Shown: piece by piece, positions 10,561 through 20,001 of the stretch | Numbering within the stretch: the first letter of the stretch is position 1 | How the letters are laid out: each line of letters opens with the position of its first letter | Assembly: GCF_018812025.1 (NCBI RefSeq) | Contig: NC_063052.1 | Coordinates: 21,953,968-22,017,967 of the forward strand | Direction: 5' to 3' | From: Megalobrama amblycephala | Lineage: Eukaryota > Chordata > Actinopteri > Cypriniformes > Xenocyprididae | DNA: 64,000 bases | The notes under the pieces: generated by a model | What the model was told of the DNA's origin: nothing | Seen by the model: the letters and a program-made list of their open reading frames with translations, nothing else | The model's database searches: none | Made by a program: the position numbers and the translations under genes

Positions 10561-11869
10561 ACTAGTCATATTAAACAATATTTAAAAAAAATGAATACTT
10601 ATATATAAAGTTGAATTAAAAGAAAACTGGGTCTTTAAACATTTCTAATAAAAAAATAAATAAACGAAGAGAGAAATCAATTAAAAACAGTAAGTAGTTT
10701 TCTCATCAACTGCGTTTTTTTTTTTTTACTAACAACATTAATCAATGCTATATGTTGCATTCACAGATGAAATATTTTACACAAATCCCATTTTTGTCCC
10801 GACTGCTTACATTCACATAACTGGCTGCATCTACATTAATATCTTGCCAAGACTGCATTTTCAAGTCGTGCATCGTTCACATTGCAGCTGCATTAACATG
10901 AGGTGTAAGAGCTCTTCACAGATCATGCACATAAATGCACACGTCAAGGTTGAACTTAGTCAAAAAACACCAATACTTTTGACATCCCTACTATAAAATG
11001 ATCTATCAAATCTGCTGTCTTCATTTGGATGCCTAATGAGCCTTGCATTGAATAATATCACTATTTTAAAACTATGCCTAATGCGCTATCTGCACTGTTG
11101 CTTTTATCACCTTGCTTTTCATCCATCTACTAATAAATACTAAATGTATGCACGCTTTATAGATAACTGTGACTGCATCATTAATAAATTAACCATACCC
11201 ATTTATGGGATTTGCAGCTAGATTTAGAGATGCCAATGAATCTGGAACAGAGTGTTATGTCTTTGTTATGTTTGGCTGTAACATTAAATTTACTGACGGC
11301 CTGCCAGTGGCCTACCATCGCGGTTCGGCGACCTGAAGCGATAACTTTCCCAGCATCAGCGGAGCGGGTCGTCTCGCTCACTGGTGTATGAAATTGGCAG
11401 CTGCTCAGCTAGAATTCCTACAAATTGAGATTCGTACAAATTCAACATTGTAGTGTGTTAGCTCTGTGAATTTCAAAAAGAGACAAAATGGTCGATTCAC
11501 CACAAATATTTGCTTGTAAACGAAAGGGTTTTTTGACATAAGTAGGCACACATTATCCAAAACTAAAAAACTAAAGCACAAAGCATTTGGTACATGGACG
11601 GAAAAAAAATCAAGAAGACACTATTTGGCACAATCAGTATGCACCCCAGTGTCTTCACACAAAAGTGAATCTGCTTTGGACTTTAGTGATTGATGTGCTC
11701 TCCACTTTAAGCCTTGATTGACTGATGGCATTAGTGCAAGTAATGCATGTTAAGTTAAATCCAACGTGGTTCAATCAATAAAATTCCAGCTGTGGTCTTG
11801 GAGTTTCTTGCAACTTTACTTTTGTTACTGATCTAATATACATATATAGCCCTAAATGTAACCTTCATA
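10561..11869. other. Gene-free spacer
   Basis: No gene or firm repeat. 11280-11400 is richer in CpG than its surroundings and carries a 66-codon minus-strand frame (11181-11381) with no recognisable motif; it could be part of an unidentified transposon. Confidence 0.35.
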
Positions 11870-12197
11870 GTTCATCCTAATCTCTATTTTCATCCCACAA
11901 TCCCATACTGCATACTGTCCAAAATGTAGCAGCAGAGTTCTTACTAAAACCAGGAAGTACGATCATATTAGCCCGGTTCTGTCAACACTGCATTGGCTCC
12001 CTATTAAACATTGCATACATTTTAAAATCTTGCTAATTACTTACAAAGCTCTAAATGGTTTAGCTCCTCACAGGGCTTCACGCTTACTTTTTCCCCCCAA
12101 GGAGCACATGTGCTTGCGAGTTGAAAAATGTAGGAGCGCATTCAAAAAAACTTCAGGGGCGTAATGCAAATTCATCAAATAATGCGTTTTACTTTAA

Positions 12198-12605
12198 TAA
12201 AGGGATACCCAAAAATGAAAATAATGTAATTTATTACTCCCCCTCATGCCGTTCCACACCCGTAAGACCTTCGTTCATCTTCAGAACACAAATTAAGATA
12301 TTTTTGTTGAAATCCAGTGAGGCCTGCATAGCCAGCAATGACATTTCCTCTCTCAAGATCCATTAATGTACTAAAAACATATTTAAATCAGTTCATGTGA
12401 GTACAGTGGTTCAATATTAATATTATAAAGCGATGAGAATATTTTTGGTGAGCCAAAAAAACAAAATAATGACTTCGACACGCTGATTCATAACGCTCCG
12501 AATAATAACGCCATCGGATTTCAACAAAAATATCTTAATTTGTGTTGAGAAGATGAACGAAGGTCTTACGGGTGTGGAACGGCATAAGGGGGAGTAATAA
12601 TGGGC
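12198..12605. mobile_element. Palindromic DNA element inside the LINE
   Basis: The left arm (GATACCCAAAAATGAAAATAA through CCGTTCCACACCCGTAAG and AGAACACAAATTAAGATAT) is repeated as its reverse complement on the right (ATATCTTAATTTGTGTTGAG to GTGTGGAACGGCATAAGGG, about 12530-12592). This gives arms of roughly 100 bases. No coding sequence. A CGATATATCGCCCAGCCCTA end at about 12724-12743 suggests that remains of a further hAT-like element adjoin it. Confidence 0.6.
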
Positions 12606-12788
12606 CATATATCGAACTACGGTTCTGTCTATTAAATGGCGCTCCATTTGAAAGCAGGTGATGGCAATTTAGCGGTAATCAGGGAACCGGCTTTACTGAC
12701 GAAATGCGCGTGACAATCGCATGCGATATATCGCCCAGCCCTAATTCACACTCGTGCTCCTAAATAAATTTTACAGTTCGCACACATA

Positions 12789-13722
12789 CAGTACAGTCCA
12801 AAAGTTTGGAACCACTAAGATTTTTAATGTTTTTAAAAGAAGTTTCGTCTGCTCACCAAGGCTACATTTATTTAATTAAAAATACAGTAAAAAACAGTAA
12901 TATTGTGAAATATTATTACAATTTAAAATAACTGTGTACTATTTAAATATATTTGACAAAGTAATTTATTCCTGTGATGCAAAGCTGAATTTTCAGCATC
13001 GTTACTCCAGTCTTCAGTGTCACATGATCCTTCAGAAATCATTCTAATATGCTGATCTGCTGCTCAATAAACATTTATGATTATTTTCAATGTTGAAAAC
13101 AGTTGTGTACTTTTTTTTCAGGATTCCTTGATGAATAGAAAGTTCAAAAGAACAGCATTTATCTGAAATACAAAGCTTCTGTAGCATTATACACTACCGT
13201 TCAAAAGTTTGGGGTCAGTAAGAATTTTTATTTTTATTTTTTTGAAAAGAAATGAAAGAAATGAATACTTTTATTCAGCAAGGATGCATTAAATCAATCA
13301 AAAGTGGCAGTAAAGACATTTATAATGTTACAAAAGATTAGATTTCAGATAAACACTGTTCTTTTGAACTTTCTATTCATCAAATAATCCTGAAAAAAAA
13401 TATTGTACACAAATATTTTGTACAATTGTACACATTAAATGTTTCTTGAGCAGCAGATCAGCATATTAGAATGATTTCTGAAGGATCATGTGACACTGAA
13501 GACTGAAGTAATGATGCTGAAAATTCAGCTTTGATCACAGGAATAAATTACTTTGTGAAATATATTCAAATAGAAAACAGTTATTTTAAATTGTAATAAT
13601 ATTTCACAATATTACTGTTTTTACTGTATTTTTAATTAAATAAATGTAGCCTTGGTGAGCAGACGAAACTTCTTTTAAAAACATAAAAAATCTTTGTGGT
13701 TCCAAACTTTTGGACTGTACTG
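12789..13722. mobile_element. Long fold-back DNA element flanked by TA
   Basis: The arms start CAGTACAGTCCAAAAGTTTG and end with its complement, and pairing continues for hundreds of bases (GCTCACCAAGGCTACATTTA and CAGTCTTCAGTGTCACATGA occur once in each orientation). TA lies at both junctions (12787-12788, 13723-13724). The centre carries a second start-like motif, ACCGTTCAAAAGTTTGGGG (13197). This suggests two head-to-head copies of one family merged into a palindrome. Partial copies of the family lie at 44863-45083 and 53542-53860. Confidence 0.7.
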
Positions 13723-14036
13723 TATATTTTTAGTCGCAAAACGCTTGCACTATCGAGCCCTTCCTCAGTACTTGAGTAAGCTCTTATCGCATTACAGTCC
13801 TTCACATCTCAAAATTCTGGCCAGTTGATCATACCTAGAATATTAAAATCGACCGTGTGCAGTAGATTCTTTTGCTATTTAGAGCAAACTCCGGAACAGT
13901 CTTCCTAGAGTTGTTTGGGATGCAGAATTTAAATCTAGATTAAAGACGCACCTCTTTAGCATAGCATATGTTTACACTATCACATTTCAATAAATTCAAA
14001 TCCATTAAAGGATTGTTAGGCTGCAAAGAGTAGGTC

Positions 14037-14221
14037 CCCACATGGAAAAAACCTATATAAACATATATGTTTCAATATAGGTTTTGATATAGGTTTTTAA
14101 TATATGTGACATATATAAAATTGGCCGTTTTCCTATATTATATGTACATATATGTACATATACACTGCATATAGGTTTCATATATGCGCATATATCCACA
14201 TATAGGTTCTTTCCATGTGGG
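14037..14221. mobile_element. Small AT-rich palindromic element in the LINE 3' UTR
   Basis: Ends CCCACATGGAA (14037) and TTCCATGTGGG (ending 14221) are perfect inverted repeats of 11 bp. The interior consists of ACATATA / TATGTA strings that can fold. The LINE 3' sequence continues on both sides, so this is a later insertion. Confidence 0.6.
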
Positions 14222-14640
14222 TCAACCAGAATCGGGAACACTTCCCACAACATCTGATGTACTTGTTACATCGTAAGAGGAATGGGATCTACGCTAATAT
14301 TAGTCTGTCTCATCCTTATCCCGAAGTTAACAAAGCCAGCTGGATCCGGTCAGTATCCAGATCAGATGGCAGACCTGCACCTAGACACAACCACAATGCA
14401 TCCCTGCAGAGACCATGTCAACTAGATGAGCCCTAGAGACGGATCCCCTGTGAGGACCTCATCGACACGACAGCCATCGGCACAGATCCTCAGTAAAGAC
14501 CACGAGAACCAGACAAGTCCTCTGCACAGACCCTTAACGCCAGCTTTGTCTCCATACCGGTGTGATAAATCCCGATCTTCAAGCAGAAGGAACTGTATGA
14601 AATATTCTAAATGATCCCAATCCACAATCTGACTTGTGAT

Positions 14641-15398
14641 TAGGGGTGGGCGATATGACCAAAATCTTATATTACGATATAAGTAATTTTATATCATGAT
14701 AACGATATACATCACAATATAGTTATTTCGGCTTTAAATAAGGTTTTTATGATATACATTTTTTCATTGTTTCATAATTCTTATCACCATTTTCAATATC
14801 ATTTAAAAAAAACGAACACTAGCCTAAAAAACTCTCAAGCTTACTGAAGACAAGTACACAGTGATAAAGAAAGAGCAAAGAAAACAAACTACAATAGAAC
14901 AAAGACACAATTGAAATAGACCTACCTGAAAAACTTCAAGCACTCAAGTAATCAAATGCATATTCTTTACTGTGTAAATTAAATATACATTTATTCTTAT
15001 TAAAGTTACAAAAGCAAGCAGTGAGAGATTTTTTCTATCTCTCTCTCTTTTTTTGTTGTTGTTTGATTAGCATTAATAATGACAGCAGGTAAATTTGGAT
15101 GCTGTCCCTTTCAGACCATCTGCATCCATTATACTCATACCTTGTCTTTCTCAACTGTACCTTCACTTAAGACATAAATGCCTCTGTTTACTTGCAAATA
15201 CATGGTCACGTTGACACATAAATATGTGTTTTTTAAACTGCAATGCTTAAAAACGCATGCAAACGATAAGCTTTTGTGACTGCGCAGCACAGCAACATCA
15301 CAGGAGCATAACCGCGATAGAGACGATAGACCAAAATATCTACCGGTCGACAAATTTCTACCAGTTAATCGTGTCTACCGGTATATCGCCCACCCCTA
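14641..15398. mobile_element. Non-autonomous hAT element with perfect 8-bp duplication
   Basis: 16-bp terminal inverted repeats (TAGGGGTGGGCGATAT and its complement) bound 758 bases. The flanks are identical 8-mers, CTTGTGAT, at 14633-14640 and 15399-15406. An 8-bp duplication with TAGGG ends is the hAT signature. No transposase frame remains. It interrupts the LINE 3' UTR, so it is younger than that LINE copy. Confidence 0.9.
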
Positions 15399-15860
15399 CT
15401 TGTGATGCAGTCTGAATCATAATCACTCTGTGTTTGTTCATTGACCAGAGGAGAACTGCCCCCCTGACTGAGCCTGGTTTTTGCCATGGTTTTTTTCCTT
15501 CATTTCTGTCACCTGATGGGAGTTTGGATTCCTTGCCACTGTCGCTACTGGCTTGCTTAGTTGAGGACACTCAATATTCAACAATATTACAATTTGATTG
15601 CACTGACACTATCCAATGAGAACTGAACTGAGCTAGATGATGATATCACTATTTTCTGCATAGCTGCTTTATAGCCGAATTGAACTAATTTAATAAGTGA
15701 TGATTATGGAACTGAACTGACTTCAGCTAAACAAGGACACCACTTTTCTTTTTAATTGAACTCTGTTTGCATCATTGAATCAGTATTTGTTCACTGTAAA
15801 GCTACTTTGAAGCAATCTGTATTGTATAAAGTGCTATATAAATAAAGATGATTCGACTTA

Positions 15861-16572
15861 CTGTTCTCTTATGTTGTTTTCTCAATGCTGTCTCTAAAAA
15901 TGCATATGGACAATATTCTTGGAGATGCATCCATTAAAAACGCTGTAGTCCAGGCACTTGCCGTTTGGCATGGTATCCATCCCTGACTAGATAGCATTCC
16001 CAGACTCTGAGATAACATTGAGACGTTGAACAAAAAAATTGCACACAAAGGACAGACTCCAGCTATGTCCAGAATGACAGCACAGTTGCCCTGCTTGCCA
16101 ATGCACTTAAATGAAGATGGTGAGTAATGGAGTGGGCAGAAACATCTGGCTGAGATGCTCAACTCCAAAAGCATTGTTACGGCTAGGGGCATTGTTAGTG
16201 TGAAGAGGACTAAAGTAATAAAATGGAGAATGATAAATAATAAACAGAAAAGCATTGACAACACACCTGAAGGCTTATTTCATTACACAAGGACCCTGCA
16301 CTTTATTAGAGCTAATGAGAAACAATCCCAGGGTGAGTGTTACAGTTGACTGCTTCGTAGTCACTCTTCTCATCCTTTGATACGATGTCATTGGATTTAT
16401 CCATCAAATGGGCTTCTTCATCTTCAATACAATCACTTAAAGTGTGGCTATGATGAGTAAACCGTGTGGCTTCTGAATGCTGACATACGTTTCAAGCTAT
16501 AACAGGTTTAGAGAAATAGAGACCTCTCAATTGTTTAATACCATGTTTCTCCAACAATGTGAGTTGTTTTGG
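15861..16572. other. Gene-free spacer
   Basis: Contains one of the longer frames in the window (15869-16264, minus strand, 131 codons). It is leucine- and cysteine-rich without a recognisable domain or start context, and the same DNA has interrupted frames on the plus strand. No call is made. Confidence 0.35.
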
Positions 16573-16849
16573 TAACACTTTAGAATGGAGAACACATATT
16601 CACTATTGACTACAACTTTTGGCTCAATAGACTAATTTACTGTTTATTAATAGTTAAGGTAGTTTTTGTAGCATTTAAGTTTAGGTATTGGGTTAAGATT
16701 TAGGATTAAGGAATGTAGAATAAGGTCATGCAGAATAAGGCATTAATATGTGCTTTACAAGTACTAATAAACAGCCAATATCCTAGTAATATGCAAGCTA
16801 ACAAGCAACTAGTTGAAAAGTGAAAATTGAATCCTAAAATAAAGTGTTA
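16573..16849. mobile_element. Small DNA element with TAACACTTTA ends
   Basis: Perfect 10-bp inverted ends: TAACACTTTA at 16573 and TAAAGTGTTA ending at 16849. The 277-base interior is AT-rich (TTAATAGTTAAGGTAG, GCATTAATATGTGCTTTA), typical of small non-coding fish DNA elements. The superfamily cannot be settled, because no clear target duplication is visible. Confidence 0.6.
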
Positions 16850-17376
16850 AAGTTGTTGTTTTTTTCTTATAAGAAAAAGACCCAAGCAATCAAAGTTTCT
16901 ACTCTAGAATTCCACAGAATTATTTTACAAAAATCTCAATGTCACAAAATGGTCTCAGATTTACCCAAAAACCAAAGTCTACCATCAAACATAAATGATT
17001 TCAATATGAACTGAAACATCTCATTAAAATCTTCTAAGACCAAATTATCTGAGCTTTGCCATCCATGTTAATGTTATACCTATATTTCTGTTTGCCGACA
17101 ATTCTCACTTTATTTAATTTTTATAACTCCTAAGGAATTTTAACTAAAACATCTGAGGGGAAAAAAAAGCAAAAATCTGGGTTACAGTGAGGCACTTGGT
17201 GAATGGGGACAATCCATGAATGTTAAAATACTCTGTAATAATAGCATAGCCACAAGATGTAAACAGTATGTGTGTTAACATGATTTTGAGAACGAAAAAA
17301 GAAAAAATACTTAAAAAAACTTTTCTTTGTAAAGTTATATTCAACCTTTACAACTTTGTCACTATGACAACAATCA
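16850..17376. other. Gene-free spacer
   Basis: AT-rich; the 66-codon minus-strand frame at 17144-17344 shows no domain. Nothing further is recognised. Confidence 0.4.
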
Positions 17377-17384
17377 CCTAAAAT

Positions 17385-17736
17385 TAGGGTGGGTCAAGTC
17401 GGTAGTGAAATTTAAAAAATGTGATACCAGCATTTCCCAGTAGCATTTTGAGCACTGTTGAGTGCATTCTGGAAGACGCCTGCTTTCAAACGCTCCCGTG
17501 GGTATCTGTGTAAGAGCTCGGTGAAGAGCGTCAAAGATGTCTATTTACAACATGTTTTTGAAGCGTTGATCATCGAAGCCAATCACAGACATATCTGTTG
17601 AGCTCGTGACCACAATCAGAGATGTTTAAGAACGCTCAACTGTGCTCAAAATGCTAAGGGTAAATACTGGTATCATCACATTTCTTTAAATTTCAGTACC
17701 AACTTGGTACCAAAGTATTCACTTTTGACAACCCTA
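17385..17736. mobile_element. Short hAT element with perfect 8-bp duplication
   Basis: A 352-base unit starts TAGGGTGGGTCAA and ends TTGACAACCCTA (imperfect inverted repeats). It is flanked by identical CCTAAAAT at 17377-17384 and 17737-17744. The interior includes GTGATACCAGCA near the left and TACTGGTATCATCACAT near the right, which are inverted matches. Non-coding. Confidence 0.88.
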
Positions 17737-17797
17737 CCTAAAATGACAGTAAAAATAATTTAAATATCTTAATATACAAACAGATAAACAATGTTAA

Positions 17798-18747
17798 AGG
17801 TGCCCAAGAATGCTTTTTCACAAGATGTAATATAAGTCTAAGGTGTCCCCTGAATGTGTCTGTGAAGTTTCAGCTCAAAATACCCCATAGATTTTTTTAC
17901 ATTAATTTTTTTAACTGCCTATTTTGGGGCATCATTAACTATGCAGTGATTTTTTCAGCGCGCCGCCCCTTTAATTCGCGTGCTCCCCGCCACACGAGCT
18001 CTCGATTATATTACAGCACATTTACAAAGTTCACACAGCTAATATAACCCTCAAATGGATCTTTACAAGATGTTCGTCATGCATGCTGTATGCATGCTTC
18101 GAATTATGTGAGTAAAGTATTTATTTTGATGTTTATATTTGATTCTCTGTGAGTTTGAGGCTGTGCTCCATGGCTAACGGCTAATGCTACACTGTTGGAG
18201 AGATTTATAAAGAATGAAGTTGTGTTTATGAATTATACAGACTGCAAGTGTTTAAAAATGAAAATAGCGATGGCTCTTGTCTCCATGAATTCAGTAAGAA
18301 ACGATGGTAACTTTAACCTCATTTAACAGTACATTAGCAACATGTTAACGAAACATTTAGAAAGACAATTTACAAATATCACTAAAAATATCATGATATC
18401 ATGGATCATGTCAGTTATTATTGCTCCATCTGCCATTTTCGCTGTTGTTCTTGCTTACCAAGTCTGTCAGATCCAGACGTTACTGGCTGCCCTTGTCTAA
18501 TGCCTTTCATAATGTTGGGAACATGGGCTGGCATATGCAAATATTGGGGCGTACACCCCGACTGTTACGTAACAGTCGGTGTTATGTTGAGATCCGCGTG
18601 TTTTCCGGAAGTCTTTTAAACAAATGAGATTTACATAAGAAAGAGAAAGCAATGGAGTTTGAAACTCAATGTATGTCTTTTCCATGTACTGAACTCTTGT
18701 TATTCAACTATGCCAAGGTAAATTCAAATTTTGAATCTAGGGCACCT
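17798..18747. mobile_element. TTAA element, AGGTGCCC family, copy 1
   Basis: Inverted ends AGGTGCCC / GGGCACCT are flanked by TTAA at 17794-17797 and 18748-18751. The 950-base interior matches copy 2 (41403-42379) along almost its whole length, with small indels. No transposase. It contains a perfect palindrome around TTACGTAA (18558-18579) and, near the right end, a short frame from 18652 that resembles the one in copy 2. Confidence 0.85.
18558..18579. promoter_or_regulatory. 22-bp perfect palindrome containing TTACGTAA
   Basis: CCGACTG-TTACGTAA-CAGTCGG reads the same on both strands. TTACGTAA is the optimal site of PAR-bZIP and E4BP4/NFIL3 factors. The palindrome is unchanged in the second copy (42190-42211) although bases nearby differ. 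Binding is inferred from the motif only. Confidence 0.4.
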
Positions 18748-18756
18748 TTAATATAA
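18652..18756 (+). other. Short frame at the right end of TTAA copy 1
   Basis: 34 codons starting MEFETQCMSF. The equivalent frame in copy 2 (42284-42391) has the same start and 15 of its first 18 residues. It runs through the terminal repeat and out into the flank, so it is probably an incidental frame preserved by recent common origin. No domain. Confidence 0.15.
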
Positions 18757-18785
18757 GTGTTTATAAAATTATAAGCTTCACATTA

Positions 18786-19993
18786 GGGCTGCAACAACTA
18801 ATCGATAAAATTGATAATAATCGGCAATGAAAATCATCAACAATGAATGTCATTATCGATTAGTTGCGTCTGCCCACCGTGCATGGAAAACTTCCACCGC
18901 TCGCGTCAAATTACAGTTTCCACTGAGAGGTATGGTTCAGTTCAGTACAGCACAGTACGATTCAGGATGGTAAACCCTGATCCGGCTTGCGTTTCTACCG
19001 CCAACAGTACCCTTACTTGATAGGCGTGGTGTATGACGGAAAGTAGCGATGGATGTCATTCTCATGTGAAGAAGAAAGTTACAGTAAACAACAATGGAGG
19101 ACATACAGCTGCTTTGTTTGAGCAAAGGCTGAAGGCAAGGAAAAACAGCTGAAAAATAAACATTGTGTTGCAAAGTGTAGTGTTTTGTCATTCCCCTTGT
19201 AGAAAAAGTGGTACGGTTCGGAATTAGGGTACCATTCACAACTTTTGGAAACGGCAAAAATTGCTTACTGTACTGAACTGTACCGCTCTGTGGAAACAAG
19301 CCATAAGCGTTACAAATTCATGCAAGTATTTTCATTTTGCGTTAAGGCTCGTCCTGACAGTCTGCGTTAAACTTCAGACTTTACTGAATGAGTGCCAGTG
19401 CGCGTATGCGCGTCAAGCAGACCAATTTGAGAGGGAGACAATTAAAATTCAGCAAAAAATATTAATTTTGCTGAAATATCTGTTGTTGGACGGTAAATTG
19501 AGGTTTAAAAGTCAAAATGTAATTCAAGTATTTTATGAGAGTGGTAACTATAAAGGTATAACAGTGTGTAATTGAATATAAATGTAAGACGTTTCTTATA
19601 TTTACAGCATAAAGAAATGACAGTAACAGGTTACTGTGTCCAGAATGAATGTGTGCGCAGAACATTCCTCTTATCTGTTAATGCTGAGATTAAGTTTTTA
19701 TTTTTCTTTGTTATCTTTATTATTATCTTAATTTTTAATGTAGGGATTTAAACTCTCTTTTTGCTTTATAGCCCTTTTGCACATAGCTCTTTTGCATATA
19801 ACATAGATATACATTTAATGCATATTTGAATAGCATTCCGTTGACACGTTTGTTTGAAGGACAGCACTGGCAGGATGTGGAATAGTGTTTTGTCAATAAA
19901 ATAAAGGAAGAAAATTGGGCTTTTTTTATCAGATTAATCAAAGAAATAATTGGCCAACTAATCATTCATCAAAATAAACATTAGTTGCAGCCC
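18786..19993. mobile_element. Non-autonomous hAT element (GGGCTGCAAC ends)
   Basis: The left end GGGCTGCAACAACTAATCGA and right end CATTAGTTGCAGCCC are inverted. The flanks are TCACATTA (18778-18785) and TCACATTT (19994-20001), an 8-bp duplication with one mismatch. The interior carries another palindromic element (18916-19305) and two small frames (120 and 104 codons) with no transposase motif. Confidence 0.75.
18916..19305. mobile_element. Element nested inside the hAT copy
   Basis: The left side reads CAGTTTCCACTGAGAGGTAT, then GGTTCAGTTCAGTACAG. The right side reads TACTGAACTGTACCGCTC, then TGTGGAAAC, giving imperfect inverted ends of about 35 bases. The arrangement is known from fish non-autonomous elements; I cannot name the superfamily because no target duplication stands out. 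Confidence 0.55.
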
Positions 19994-20001
19994 TCACATT
20001 T

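Larger units (their letters stand above)
11870..15860 (+). pseudogene. L2/CR1-type LINE 3' portion, split by insertions
   Basis: Three separated pieces read in order as one LINE. 11870-12070 encodes LHWLP (from 11988) and FKILLITYKALNGLAP (12021-12068), motifs from the C-terminal part of ORF2. 13800-13975 encodes NSLPRVVWDAEF followed by LKTHLF. 14225-14640 and 15399-15860 are the 3' untranslated region, ending GTGCTATATAAATAAAG-ATG as many fish LINE 3' ends do. Frames are broken by shifts and stops, so no protein is made. The gaps are filled by younger elements at 12198-12605, 12789-13722, 14037-14221 and 14641-15398. Family membership is from motif recognition. Confidence 0.7.

Noticed and set aside
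15869..16264. 131-codon minus-strand open frame
   Set aside because: No recognisable domain, unusual hydrophobic/cysteine composition, no promoter or splice context, and it starts beside a LINE 3' end.
18937..19299. 120-codon minus-strand open frame
   Set aside because: Crosses a nested repeat inside a hAT element, with no transposase motif.
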